Assembly: GCF_900091515.1 (NCBI RefSeq)
Contig: NZ_LT607410.1
Span: forward strand, 186,001-250,000
Length of the DNA stretch: 64,000 nucleotides
Direction: 5' to 3'
Origin: Micromonospora purpureochromogenes
Lineage (GTDB): Bacteria; Actinomycetota; Actinomycetes; Mycobacteriales; Micromonosporaceae
Shown here piece after piece: positions 36,091 through 44,771 of the stretch; position 1 is the first letter of the stretch, and each line of letters starts with the position of its first letter. A program made the translations under genes and the position numbers. The notes beneath the pieces are model-generated. The model did no database searches, had not been told where the DNA came from, and saw only the letters and a list, made by a program, of their open reading frames with translations.

Positions 36091-36509
36091 GGTGATGTCG
36101 CCGCCGTTCCTGACTCCACGCCCTCCGGATCGTCGTCGAACCCGAAGTCGTCGTCAGCCCGGCTCGCCGCGATCAGCTCCATGCCGCGCTCGACGTTCAG
36201 CGCGGTCCGGATGCCGTGCAGCGACAGGCCCAGCTCGACCAGCGTGATGGCGACCGCGGGACGCATCCCGACGACCACCGTCTCGGCGTCGAGCACCTTG
36301 GAGATCGAGGCGATGGTGGAGAGCATCCGCCCGACGAAGGAGTCGACGATGTCCAGCGCCGTGATGTCGATGATCACGCCGTGCGAGCCGGTGGCCACGA
36401 TCCGCTCGGCCAGGTCCTCCTGGAGGGCGACGGCCGTCTGATCGGACATGTCGATCTGGATGGAGACCAGCAGGATGTCGCCGATCTTCAGGATCGGCAC
36501 CCGCTCCAT
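36087..36509 (-). CDS. rsbS: RsbS stressosome STAS protein
   Basis: 140 residues; a STAS domain with the phosphorylatable Ser in DIVDSFVGRM and an acidic C-terminal tail of about 25 residues (DDDFGFDDDPEG) beyond the usual RsbS length. ATG 36509 forms TGATG with the rsbR stop; the codon before it is GTG, but coupling favours the ATG. Forms the core of the stressosome with RsbR. Confidence 0.93.
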   Translation of the reverse strand: MERVPILKIGDILLVSIQIDMSDQTAVALQEDLAERIVATGSHGVIIDITALDIVDSFVGRMLSTIASISKVLDAETVVVGMRPAVAITLVELGLSLHGIRTALNVERGMELIAASRADDDFGFDDDPEGVESGTAATSP

Positions 36510-37369
36510 CACGCCTCCCGGCGCGGGTGGCGGCGAGCGGTCTCGACGCCGGTGAGCCGCAGCACGTGCCGCAGCGCGTCAGCGAGGCTGGCCTTGGTGG
36601 CGATGTCCCCGAACTCGATGCCGAGCGCGACGATGGTCTGCGCGATCTGCGGCCGGATGCCGGAGATGATGCAGTCGGCGCCCATCAGCCGGGCGGCCAC
36701 CACCGTCTTGAGGATGTGCTGGGCGACCTGCGTGTCGACCGCCGGCACGCCGGTGATGTCGATGATCGCGTACGGCGAGCCGGTGTCGACCAGGGTCTGC
36801 AGCAGCCGCTCCATCACCACCTGGGCGCGGGCCGAGTCGAGCGTGCCGACCAGCGGCACGGCGACCACGCCGTCCCAGATCTTGACCACCGGGGTGGAGA
36901 GTTCGAGCAGCTGCTCGGCCTGGTCGGCGATCAGGCCCTCGCGGGCCCGCACGTACGTCTCGAAGGTGGACAGGCCCATCTGGTCGACCACGTCGTTGAA
37001 GGCGAGGACGTCGCGCAGCGACAGTTCGCTGTCGGCGGCGTCGGCCAGCTCGACGAGCACCTGCTTGAGCGCGTAGATGCTGACCGCGGTCTCGGTGGCG
37101 GAGAAGCCCTGCCGGGCCCGATTGCGCGACAGCTCACCGAGCACCGCCCGCAGTTCGGCGGCCGACTCGGAGGAAATGTCCGCGAGCCCTCGGGCACTCG
37201 CATTGATCATGCTACGGTGCAGCTCCTGCACCTGAAGGCGCAGTTCCGCCTGGCTGAGCCGGCCACGCAACGAGGTCGCGACCAGCTCCGTCCAGCGCTG
37301 GACGATCCGCTCGGCATGCTCAGTAAGCAGGCCGGCGAGCCGGTCACCCTCTTCCGTGGTCATCGCCAT
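36509..37369 (-). CDS. rsbR: RsbR-type stressosome sensor (RsbRD_N plus STAS)
   Basis: 286 residues. A helical N-terminal sensor of the RsbRD type (about 5-150) and a C-terminal STAS domain (about 160-275) with the conserved Thr region VDTQVAQHI and SGIRPQIAQT. Start ATG 37369 sits directly behind AGAGGAGGT, an excellent ribosome site, which rules out the longer open frame upstream. First gene of the six-gene stressosome operon. Confidence 0.93.
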   Translation of the reverse strand: MAMTTEEGDRLAGLLTEHAERIVQRWTELVATSLRGRLSQAELRLQVQELHRSMINASARGLADISSESAAELRAVLGELSRNRARQGFSATETAVSIYALKQVLVELADAADSELSLRDVLAFNDVVDQMGLSTFETYVRAREGLIADQAEQLLELSTPVVKIWDGVVAVPLVGTLDSARAQVVMERLLQTLVDTGSPYAIIDITGVPAVDTQVAQHILKTVVAARLMGADCIISGIRPQIAQTIVALGIEFGDIATKASLADALRHVLRLTGVETARRHPRREA

Positions 37370-37528
37370 GGTTACCTCCTCTGAGCTGGGCCGGCCGGAC
37401 TCTATCACCGCCGACTGGCGCGGTACTTGCCACGAGGCAAAGAAATGATCAGGCACACCGGATCGCACTCCCGTTCTGCGTGTTCGGGCCTTCGTGGGAT
37501 ACCGTTCCACCGATAACAGGAGGTCCGA

Positions 37529-37885
37529 ATGTCCTTGACGGTGCACACGGAACAGCGCGGCGACGTGGTCGTCGTCTCGGTCGCGGGCGAGCTCGACATG
37601 GCGACCGCACCGCAGCTGCAGGACCAGATCACCGACCTGCTCGACAAGGGCCGCAGCCGTCTCGTGTTCGACCTGGCCGACGTGTCGTTCTGCGACTCGA
37701 CCGGCCTGTCGGTCTTCGTGCGCGCGAAGAACAGCTGCGACGAGGCCGGTGGCGTGGTCCGGCTGGCCGCCCCGCAGCGCGGCGTGCTGCGCATCCTCGA
37801 GGTCAGCGGTCTGGTCGAGGTGCTGCACACGTACCCGACGGTCGAGCAGGCCGTGGCGGGCGACCCGACACCGGCCTCCTCCTGA
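37529..37885 (+). CDS. STAS anti-sigma factor antagonist (RsbV/BldG-like)
   Basis: 118 residues; STAS domain with phospho-site FCDSTGLS. ATG 37529 behind AGGAGG. Divergent from the rsbR operon, so it is the probable substrate of the SpoIIE phosphatases encoded there and the output of the switch; no anti-sigma kinase or sigma gene is next to it. Upstream gtgttcgggccttcgtggga followed by tac could be a SigB/SigF-type promoter, at low confidence. Confidence 0.92.
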   Translation: MSLTVHTEQRGDVVVVSVAGELDMATAPQLQDQITDLLDKGRSRLVFDLADVSFCDSTGLSVFVRAKNSCDEAGGVVRLAAPQRGVLRILEVSGLVEVLHTYPTVEQAVAGDPTPASS

Positions 37886-37894
37886 CAATTCTCC

Positions 37895-39220
37895 TCAGCG
37901 CTCGTCCTCGATGAACCGGGGACGAGCGATCACCATGCCCGCGGTCGTCTGCACGGCCAGCGCGGCGACCAGGAACCCGAGCGGGGCCGTCCAGCCTCCG
38001 GTCGCCTCGTAGAGGATGCCGACCAGCAGCGGCCCGAGGGCCGCGATCACGTAACCGGTGCTCTGCGCGAAGGCGGAGAGCGCCACCGTGCCCTCGGCGG
38101 TCCGGGCCCGCAGGCCGATGGTGGTCAGGATCAGCGGGAACGCGCCCTGACCCAGGGCGAGCAGCAGGACCCAGAGCGGCGCGAGGCCGTGCGGCGCCAC
38201 GGCCAGACCGAGGTACGCGGCCGTGGAGAAGGCGGTCAGCGCCAGCACCAACGGTCGTAGCGTCCGCAGCCGGCCGGCCAGGGTCGGCATCATCAGCGCG
38301 ACCGGCACGCCGAGCGCGGTCACCCCGGCGAGCAGCAGTCCGGCGGCCTCGGGGCGGTAGCCGGCGTCGCGGAAGAGCTGGGCCAGCCAGCCCATGATCG
38401 CGTATCCGCTGAGCGACTGCGCGCCGAAGTAGACCGCCATCGCCCAGCCGAGCCGGGTGCGTTCCGGCCGGATCCGCACCCGCACGGCGGGGGCCGCCGT
38501 CGGGGCCGCGGCCCGCCGGGCGGCGCGGGCCCGCAGCGCCAGCGGCACCCACGGGAATACGGCCACCGCGGCCAGCCCGGCCCAGACGCCGAGCCCGGCC
38601 CGCCAGGAGCCGAAGGCGTGCGCGACGGGCACCGCGGAAGCGGCGGCCACCGTCGTGCCCACCGTCAGAGCCATCGTGTACGCCCCGGTGACCAGCCCGG
38701 TGCGGTGCGGGAAGTGCTGCTTGACCAGCATCGGCAGCAGGATGTTCGCCACCGCGATGCCGGCCAGCGCGAGCGCGCTGGTGAGCACGAAGACCAGCGC
38801 GGAGTCGGTGGCCACCCGGAGCACCTGCCCCACGGTGAGGGCGAGCATCGCCACCACCAGCACCCGGGCCGGCGGGTAGCGGCGGACCAGCCACGGGGTG
38901 AGCGCGCCGAGACCGGCGAAGGCGATCGTCGGCAGGGTGGTGACGAAACCGGCCATCGTGCCGGAGAGCGCCAGTCCGGTGCGTACCTCGTCGAGGAGGG
39001 CGCCCAGGCTGGTCACCGCGGCGCGGAGGTTGAGCGCGACCAGCAGCATCCCGACCAGCACCAGCGCACCGCCGCGGGCCGCTGAGGGCCGGCCGGCCGG
39101 GGGCACGACGGCGGCCGGCGCGGGCCCGGGCGACACGTCGGCGGTGGGCGCGCCCGGGTCGGCGACGGACCGGTCGGCGGCGGGGGCCTCGGCCTCGGTG
39201 CAGGTGGGTGGCGGGGTCAT
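37895..39220 (-). CDS. MFS transporter, CynX/NimT-like
   Basis: 441 residues, 12 membrane segments after a Pro/Ala-rich cytosolic N-terminus of about 50 residues. First helix region LVGMLLVALNLRAAVTSLG is typical of the cyanate/nitroimidazole (CynX/NimT) subfamily. The substrate is unknown. ATG 39220 follows GAGGTC. Divergent from a GntR regulator that probably controls it. Confidence 0.88.
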   Translation of the reverse strand: MTPPPTCTEAEAPAADRSVADPGAPTADVSPGPAPAAVVPPAGRPSAARGGALVLVGMLLVALNLRAAVTSLGALLDEVRTGLALSGTMAGFVTTLPTIAFAGLGALTPWLVRRYPPARVLVVAMLALTVGQVLRVATDSALVFVLTSALALAGIAVANILLPMLVKQHFPHRTGLVTGAYTMALTVGTTVAAASAVPVAHAFGSWRAGLGVWAGLAAVAVFPWVPLALRARAARRAAAPTAAPAVRVRIRPERTRLGWAMAVYFGAQSLSGYAIMGWLAQLFRDAGYRPEAAGLLLAGVTALGVPVALMMPTLAGRLRTLRPLVLALTAFSTAAYLGLAVAPHGLAPLWVLLLALGQGAFPLILTTIGLRARTAEGTVALSAFAQSTGYVIAALGPLLVGILYEATGGWTAPLGFLVAALAVQTTAGMVIARPRFIEDER

Positions 39221-39269
39221 GACCTCGAACCTACAATCATGGGATGAATTTCGGCAGCAGGTGTAACCG
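39221..39269. promoter_or_regulatory. Divergent promoter of MFS and GntR genes
   Basis: 49-bp gap. TACAAT (39232-39237) is a good -10 for the GntR gene. Next to it, ATCAT-GGG-ATGAAT is an imperfect dyad that could be the operator; it does not match the FadR TGGTNNNACCA pattern. Confidence 0.4.
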
Positions 39270-39953
39270 GTGACACCCACCGTCGATTCCGTCGCCGTGC
39301 CCCCGCGCGGCCACCGGGTACGCCAGACGATCGAGCAGCTCAGGGAGCGGATCCTCGGCGGCGAGTGGCCGGTCGGCGGGCGGATCCCGACCGAACCGCA
39401 GCTGGTCGCGGCGCTCGGGGTGGGGCGGAACACCGTCCGCGAGGCGGTCCGCGCGCTGGTGCACGCCGGGGTGCTGGAGTGCCGGCAGGGCTCCGGGACG
39501 TACGTGGTCTCCACCGACGAACTGGCCCCGGTGGTGGCCCGCCGGCTCACCGACGACCGGATGGCCGAGGTGATCGAGGTCCGGCGCGCCTTCGAGGTGG
39601 AGGCCGCCCGGCTGGCCGCGCTGCGGCGTACCCCGGCGGACCTGGCGGCGCTCGACGCGGCGCTCGCCATCCGGGAGGCCGCCTGGCGCTCGGGCCGGGT
39701 GACGGAGTTCGTGGAGGCCGACGCGGCGCTGCACATCGCGGTGGTGGCCGCCGCCCACAACGGCATGCTCGCCGAGCTCTACGCCTCGGTCGGCACGGCG
39801 CTGCGCAGCACGGTCGCCCAGGCCATGGGGGACGCGCTGGAGCCCGAGCGGTACGTCGACCACGGTCGACTCGTCGCCGCGATCCGGGACGGCGATCCGG
39901 CCCGCGCGGCGATCGAGGCCGGTGCTTTCCTGGAGCCGCCCCCGGGGGCATAG
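39270..39953 (+). CDS. GntR/FadR-family transcriptional regulator
   Basis: 227 residues from GTG 39270. Winged HTH (about 15-80; RIPTEPQLVAALGVGRNTVR) and a FadR-type helical FCD ligand domain (about 100-225) with metal-type residues spaced through EVDAALHIAV and VDHGRLVAAI. Probable regulator of the divergent MFS exporter. Confidence 0.9.
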   Translation: MTPTVDSVAVPPRGHRVRQTIEQLRERILGGEWPVGGRIPTEPQLVAALGVGRNTVREAVRALVHAGVLECRQGSGTYVVSTDELAPVVARRLTDDRMAEVIEVRRAFEVEAARLAALRRTPADLAALDAALAIREAAWRSGRVTEFVEADAALHIAVVAAAHNGMLAELYASVGTALRSTVAQAMGDALEPERYVDHGRLVAAIRDGDPARAAIEAGAFLEPPPGA

Positions 39954-39992
39954 GTTGTCCCGGACGCAGAATCGGACAGCACGGGAGTACGG

Positions 39993-40466
39993 ATGCTCAA
40001 GGGCTTCAAAGACTTCATCATGCGCGGCAACGTCGTCGACCTCGCGGTCGGTGTCGTCATCGGTGCCGCGTTCACGGGCGTGGTCACGCAACTGACCAAA
40101 TCGTTCCTCGAACCGTTGATCCGGGTGATCGTCCTGCTGCTCACCGGCAGCGACAAGGGCCTCGCGGGCACCGCTCCCACGTTCCGGGGGATCGCCTTCG
40201 ACTGGATCGCCTTCGTCAACGCCGTGATCACCTTCCTGCTCACCGCGGCGGCGCTCTACTTCCTCGTCGTCTTCCCGATGAACCGGCTCGCGGAGCGCCG
40301 CAAGCGGGGCGAGGAGCCGCCGCCCTCGGCGCCGAGCGAGGAGGTCAAGCTGCTGACCGAGATCCGGGACGCCCTGGTCGTCGGCGGGCACACCACCCCG
40401 GCGCAGCAGCGGGGCGCGCTCGACGACGTGCTCGGTCGGCGTACGGAGCCGCCCGCGCCGCGCTGA
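39993..40466 (+). CDS. mscL: Large-conductance mechanosensitive channel MscL
   Basis: 157 residues. N-terminal amphipathic helix and TM1 (MLKGFKDFIMRGNVVDLAVG) carry the MscL signature; TM2 about 68-95; a charged C-terminal helix binds the pentamer. An inner-membrane emergency valve for hypo-osmotic shock. Followed by a strong hairpin. Confidence 0.96.
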   Translation: MLKGFKDFIMRGNVVDLAVGVVIGAAFTGVVTQLTKSFLEPLIRVIVLLLTGSDKGLAGTAPTFRGIAFDWIAFVNAVITFLLTAAALYFLVVFPMNRLAERRKRGEEPPPSAPSEEVKLLTEIRDALVVGGHTTPAQQRGALDDVLGRRTEPPAPR

Positions 40467-40483
40467 CGCGACCGCATGCACAT

Positions 40484-40512
40484 CGGCCCCTGTGGGAATC
40501 CCACAGGGGCCG
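40484..40512 (+). terminator. mscL terminator
   Basis: 13-bp perfect GC-rich stem (CGGCCCCTGTGGG and its complement) with a 3-nt loop, 17 bp after mscL. No T-run follows. It also insulates the LexA-controlled gene that starts 36 bp further on. Confidence 0.8.
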
Positions 40513-40519
40513 TCCCGTG

Positions 40520-40535
40520 TCGTACACATGTTCGA
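40520..40535. promoter_or_regulatory. LexA-like SOS box (copy 2)
   Basis: TCGTACACATGTTCGA, identical to the box at 22150-22165. Directly after it comes TAGAGT (40536-40541), then 6 nt, then the ATG of the next gene: the geometry of a LexA site lying just upstream of the -10 of a leaderless promoter. Confidence 0.7.
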
Positions 40536-40547
40536 TAGAGTCCGGCC

Positions 40548-40805
40548 ATGGAACAGCGCAAGCACTGGTGGAACGGCAAATGGGGGCGGCTGGCCCGGCG
40601 GGACGTCTTCCTCCGGGTGGACGCCGACCGCTGGCACGTCGAGCAGCGGGCCGGCGGTGCGGAGGGCGTCTCCCAGTTCTACGAGTACGGCAGCGCGGAG
40701 GAGGCCGAGGAGACCGTCCGGGCCCTGCTCGAGGGGACCGACGGCTGGCGGGAGCTCTCCCCGCGCCCGCCGAGCGCCTGGGCCCCGCCGAGCACCGGCG
40801 TTTAG
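40548..40805 (+). CDS. 85-residue protein, probably DNA-damage inducible
   Basis: Basic, Trp-rich N-terminus (RKHWWNGKWGRLARRDVFLR), then a short alpha/beta-looking stretch and an acidic helix (SAEEAEETVRALLEG). I recognise no family with confidence. ATG 40548 is preceded by a -10-like element with leaderless spacing and a LexA-like box, so regulation by the SOS response is the best functional hint. Confidence 0.75.
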   Translation: MEQRKHWWNGKWGRLARRDVFLRVDADRWHVEQRAGGAEGVSQFYEYGSAEEAEETVRALLEGTDGWRELSPRPPSAWAPPSTGV

Positions 40806-40834
40806 CGGCGCGCCGGCCCGGGAACCGCCCGGGA

Positions 40835-41209
40835 ATGAAGCAGCAGGGCACCGAGCAGCAGGCGGCCATCTCCCGCGTCACCACCGGCATGCGGGTCATC
40901 GACACGGCCGGCGTCGAGGTCGGCACCGTCGACCTCGTGCAGCGGGGTGACCCGAACGCGGTGACCGTGCAGGCGCCGACCGCCGACCCGGGCGGCAGCC
41001 TCGACGAGCTGATCGAGTCGGCCGCGGTGGAGGAGCCGGACCTGCCCGCCGACCTCGCCGCCCGGCTGCTGCGTACCGGCTACCTCAAGGTCTCCACCGA
41101 GCTGGCCCGCACCGGCGCGGTCTACGTGCTGGCCGACCAGATCGCCGCCGTCACCGACGGCCAGGTACGCCTCGGCGTCGGCGTCGGCGACCTCCCCCCG
41201 GAAGAGTGA
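40835..41209 (+). CDS. PRC-barrel/DUF2171-like protein
   Basis: 124 residues. An N-terminal PRC-barrel-type segment (TGMRVIDTAGVEVGTVDLVQ) is followed by a poorly characterised region ending in an acidic tail. Such proteins usually act as small adaptor or stress-associated beta-barrels. ATG 40835 is 29 bp after the LexA-box gene, so it may share the transcript. Confidence 0.65.
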   Translation: MKQQGTEQQAAISRVTTGMRVIDTAGVEVGTVDLVQRGDPNAVTVQAPTADPGGSLDELIESAAVEEPDLPADLAARLLRTGYLKVSTELARTGAVYVLADQIAAVTDGQVRLGVGVGDLPPEE

Positions 41210-41469
41210 CCGCCCACTCGCGGTGACGTGGGGACGTGACGACCGACCGGGCCTCGGGCTGATGCGACCACCACCGGTGTGGTCGACGCGCTACAGACCT
41301 GATGACGTGAACGACTCAAGGCTGGTCTCCGGCGTCCGACACCCGGTGAATCGTTCACGTCATCAGGTCGATAGCCCATTCGGTAGGCACTCGGCACCCG
41401 AGGCTGCCCCGCCTCGACCCGCGCGCCGTGCCGACGTGCGGTTGCGGGTGATGGCGGTGGACGTGAGAG
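41210..41469. repeat. 260-bp gap with 18-bp inverted repeat
   Basis: Between convergent genes. Arms 41297-41314 and 41351-41368 (ACCTGATGACGTGAACGA and its exact complement) with a 36-nt loop. No gene seen. Likely a bidirectional terminator of the long-stem class found at other convergent junctions in this window. Confidence 0.75.
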
Positions 41470-42792
41470 TCAGCGCCTCGTGACCTCGCCGGCCTCGGCC
41501 CGCACGCCCCCATCCGACCCGCTCCCGTCCGAGCCGACCTGACCCGATCCGGTGTCGGCCGAGCCGGCCGGACCCGATCCGTTCTCCGCCGCGCGGGAGG
41601 GCGCCGGCACCGTGGCCGGCGCGGTCGGGCCGGCCGGCGGCGACGCGGCACGCCGGCGGAAGAGCACCAGCATCAGCCAGCCGGCGAGCAGGCCCCAGAA
41701 CGCGCCGGCCACCCCGAGCAGGCTCACCCCCGACGCGGTGACCACGAAGGTCACCACCGCCGGCTCCCGGCTCTCCGGCTCGGCGACCGCCGCGGCGACC
41801 GCCGTGGCCAGCGCGCCGAGCAGCGCCAGCCCGGCCACCGCCTTGATCAACACCGGCGGGGAGAGCAGCACCAGCGCGGTCGCCACCCCCGCTCCCAGCC
41901 CGAGCAGCGCCAGCCCCAGGCCGGCGGTGACCGAGGCGATCCAGCGGCGCTCCGGGTCCGGGTGGGCATCCGGCCCGGCCGCCAGGGCGGCGCTGATCGC
42001 CGCGAGGTTGACCGCGTGCCCGCCGAAGGTCGCGCCGAGCGCGCTGGCCAGCCCGGTCACCCGCAGCGCCGCGTTCAGCGGCGGCTGGTAGCCGTAGCCG
42101 CGCAGCACCGCCGTACCGGGGACGTTCTGGGCGGCCATGGTGACCAGGAAGAGCGGCAGTGCCAGCCCGACCAGCGCCGGCACGGTGAACGCCGGCGCGG
42201 TCAGCTCGACCACCGGCCGGAACCCGCCGACGCCCCCGGCCGGCGAGGTGAGCGCGATCGTCACCGCGGCCACCACCAGCGCCGCCGGCACGGCCCAGCG
42301 CCGGGCGAACCGGTGCAGCACCAGCCAGGTGACGATCACGGGTACGGCCAGCCGGGGCACCTCGACCAGCGCCCGCACCGGGGCGGTGCAGAGCGGCAGC
42401 AGCACCCCGGCCAGCATCGCCGCAGCCACCGGGCCCGGGATCGCGGCGACCGCCCGACCCAGCACGGGAAAGAGACCCGCGGCCACGATGAGCACCCCAC
42501 AGAGCAGGAACGCGCCGACCGCCGCGGGCCAGCCGCCGGGGACCGGGCCGGTGGCGACCAGCAGTGCCGCGCCCGGGGTGGACCAGGCGATCGCGATCGG
42601 CATCCGGTGCCGCAGCCCCAACCAGAGGGCGCAGAGCCCGGACGCGACGCTGACCGCGAGCAGCCCGGAGGCGGCCTGGGCCTCGTCGGCGCCCACCGCC
42701 CGCAGCCCCGCCAGCACCACTGTGAACGAACTGGCGAAGCCGACCAGGGCGGTCACCACGCCGGCCAGCACCGGTTGCAGCCGTCGCGCCAT
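41470..42792 (-). CDS. Benzoate/H+ symporter BenE-family transporter
   Basis: 440 residues, 11-12 membrane segments with the BenE-type start (FASSFTVVLAGLRAVGA) and the MAAQNVPG and GGHAVNLAAISAA motifs. The last 55 residues are a low-complexity Gly/Ser/Asp/Pro tail (GSADTGSGQVGSDGSGSDGG) not usual for the family. No aromatic catabolism genes are nearby, so the substrate is uncertain. ATG 42792; GTG one codon upstream is possible. Confidence 0.87.
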   Translation of the reverse strand: MARRLQPVLAGVVTALVGFASSFTVVLAGLRAVGADEAQAASGLLAVSVASGLCALWLGLRHRMPIAIAWSTPGAALLVATGPVPGGWPAAVGAFLLCGVLIVAAGLFPVLGRAVAAIPGPVAAAMLAGVLLPLCTAPVRALVEVPRLAVPVIVTWLVLHRFARRWAVPAALVVAAVTIALTSPAGGVGGFRPVVELTAPAFTVPALVGLALPLFLVTMAAQNVPGTAVLRGYGYQPPLNAALRVTGLASALGATFGGHAVNLAAISAALAAGPDAHPDPERRWIASVTAGLGLALLGLGAGVATALVLLSPPVLIKAVAGLALLGALATAVAAAVAEPESREPAVVTFVVTASGVSLLGVAGAFWGLLAGWLMLVLFRRRAASPPAGPTAPATVPAPSRAAENGSGPAGSADTGSGQVGSDGSGSDGGVRAEAGEVTRR

Positions 42793-42909
42793 CACCGCAC
42801 CCCCCGTCGTCGCGGCCACCCTAGCGGCGGCCCACCAGCACGCCGCGCCCGTCCACCCGGCCCGCCCAGGAGGCGGGAGCGGGGAGGCGGGGGCAGGCGA
42901 CCGGACCGC

Positions 42910-43938
42910 TCAGCCCAGCCGGCGGGACGGGACGCGGTGCCGTACCGCCCACAGCGCCGCCTCCGTGCGCGACGCCGAGCCCGTCTTGCGCAGCAGATTC
43001 GACACGTGCACGGTGACCGTGCGGACCGAGATGCCGAGCGCGCGGGCCGCCTGCTTGTTGGACATCCCGGCGACCAGGCAGCCGAGCACCTCCACCTCCC
43101 GGCCGGTCAGCTCGGCGTCGGGCGGGGCGGCCGGGCGGGGCGCCGGCGGCCGCAGATGCTCCGGCAGCGGCCGCTCGGCCAACGCCTCGAGGCCCCGGCC
43201 GGCGTGCGCGGCGAGCAGCTCGGTGAGCGCGTACGGGTTGCCGCCGGTGCGCCGCCAGACGGCGGTGGCGATCCGGTCGGTGGGGCGGGTGCCGTCGTAC
43301 ACCTGGGTCAGCACCTCGGCCACCTCGGCCACCCCGAGCGGCCCGAGGTGCTGGCGCACGGCGCCGCGTACCCCGCAGAGCCGGGACAGGACGCGGACGG
43401 CGAGGTCCGGCGCGACCGCGTCGGCCGGCGGCCGGCTCGCCACCACCAGCAGGGCCGGCAGGTCACCGGCGGTGGCCAGCTCGCCGACCAGGTTGAGGCT
43501 GGCCGGGTCGAGGGCGTGCAGGTCCTCCACCACCAGCACGGCCGGGCCGGCGCCTACCAGCCGCCGGACGGTCCGCACGGCCAGCCGCAGCAGGGTGCCC
43601 GGGGCGTAGCGCTCGCGCGGCGCGGTGGGCTGCTGGGCGAGCCAGGCCAGCGCGTCCGGCGGCAGATCGAGACCGCTGGTGTCGCGGCCGCTGAGCACCG
43701 CCGCCAGCCAGTCGTACGGGGCCGGGTCGTGCAGCCGGGCGGCGCCGGACAGGGCCACCGCCGGGCGGGGCGAGAAGCCCTCCACAGCCGCCGCGACCAG
43801 CAGACTCTTGCCGACCCCGGCCGCCCCGGTGATCACCGTGACGGCGGGCGACGGACGGCCCGCGTCGACCACGGTGGACCACGCCCGGTCGAGCTCGGCA
43901 CGCTCGCCGGCGCGTCCGACCATGGACACCGGCATCAT
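42910..43938 (-). CDS. LuxR-type regulator with AAA/STAND ATPase domain
   Basis: 342 residues. ATPase with Walker A GAAGVGKS, Walker B LVVEDLHAL, and a C-terminal LuxR HTH (about 275-340; LTGREVEVLGCLVAGMSNKQ). Much shorter than typical LAL regulators: the long TPR sensor is missing, leaving ATPase plus HTH. An 18-bp palindrome lies 10 bp upstream of its start. Confidence 0.87.
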   Translation of the reverse strand: MMPVSMVGRAGERAELDRAWSTVVDAGRPSPAVTVITGAAGVGKSLLVAAAVEGFSPRPAVALSGAARLHDPAPYDWLAAVLSGRDTSGLDLPPDALAWLAQQPTAPRERYAPGTLLRLAVRTVRRLVGAGPAVLVVEDLHALDPASLNLVGELATAGDLPALLVVASRPPADAVAPDLAVRVLSRLCGVRGAVRQHLGPLGVAEVAEVLTQVYDGTRPTDRIATAVWRRTGGNPYALTELLAAHAGRGLEALAERPLPEHLRPPAPRPAAPPDAELTGREVEVLGCLVAGMSNKQAARALGISVRTVTVHVSNLLRKTGSASRTEAALWAVRHRVPSRRLG

Positions 43939-43948
43939 TTCTGCCACC

Positions 43949-43966
43949 CTACGCACTAGTGCGTAG
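43949..43966. promoter_or_regulatory. Perfect 18-bp palindrome, operator candidate
   Basis: CTACGCACTAGTGCGTAG is self-complementary over all 18 bp. It lies 10 bp upstream of the LuxR-ATPase start and 35 bp upstream of the divergent PP2C gene. Its form resembles TetR/PadR-class operators rather than LuxR sites, so the binder may be encoded elsewhere. Confidence 0.65.
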
Positions 43967-44001
43967 AGACGGATCAAGGGTGTTCTTGGCAAGCTTGTGG
44001 C

Positions 44002-44721
44002 ATGACGCTGATCCTCCGCTCGGCCATCCTCAACGACGTCGGCCTGGTCCGCACCAACAACGAGGACTCCGCCCTCGCCGGTGACCGCCTGGTGGCGGTC
44101 GCGGACGGCATGGGTGGGCTCCCCGCCGGTGAGGTGGCGAGCGAGATCGTCATCCGCATTCTGGACGAGCTGGACCCGCCGACCGCCGCCGACGAGGCCG
44201 CCGAGGCGCTGCGCGCCGTGGTCGCCACCGCCAACCAACGCATCCGCGCCGCCATCTCCGCCGATCCGACGCGCGACGGCATGGGTACGACGCTGACTGC
44301 CGGCCTGCTCGCCGAGGACATCCTGGTCCTCGCCCAGGTCGGCGACTCCCGCTGCTACCTGCTGCGCGACGGCGAACTGACCCAGCTCACCCGGGACGAC
44401 ACCTTCGTGCAGGCGCTGGTCGACCAGGGCGCGCTCTCCCCCGACCAGGCCCGGCACCACCCGCAACGGTCGCTGGTGACCCGCGCCGTGCAGGGCGCGG
44501 ACGCCCCACCGGCGATCGGGGTGCTGACCATGTTCGTCGGCGACCGGCTGCTGCTGTGCAGCGACGGCCTCTCCGACTATGTGGAGGACGCCGCGATCCA
44601 CGCCGCGCTGACCACGTACGGCGACCGCCAGCTCTGCGGCGAACAGCTGGTCAAGCTCGCCCACCAGGCCGGCGCGCCGGACAACGTCACCGTGGTCGTC
44701 TCCGACCTGACGGAGGCCTGA
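44002..44721 (+). CDS. PP2C-family Ser/Thr protein phosphatase
   Basis: 239 residues, a bacterial PstP/PrpC-type catalytic domain only: RTNNEDSA, VADGMGG, GMGTTLTAG, QVGDSRCYL, CSDGLSDYV and PDNVTVVV cover the metal-binding motifs in order. Unlike PstP it has no membrane helix. No Ser/Thr kinase gene is adjacent. ATG 44002. Confidence 0.93.
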   Translation: MTLILRSAILNDVGLVRTNNEDSALAGDRLVAVADGMGGLPAGEVASEIVIRILDELDPPTAADEAAEALRAVVATANQRIRAAISADPTRDGMGTTLTAGLLAEDILVLAQVGDSRCYLLRDGELTQLTRDDTFVQALVDQGALSPDQARHHPQRSLVTRAVQGADAPPAIGVLTMFVGDRLLLCSDGLSDYVEDAAIHAALTTYGDRQLCGEQLVKLAHQAGAPDNVTVVVSDLTEA

Positions 44722-44771
44722 ACCGGACCAATCGGGTTGCGGCGGACCGCCGGCCGGGTTGGGATGGACGG

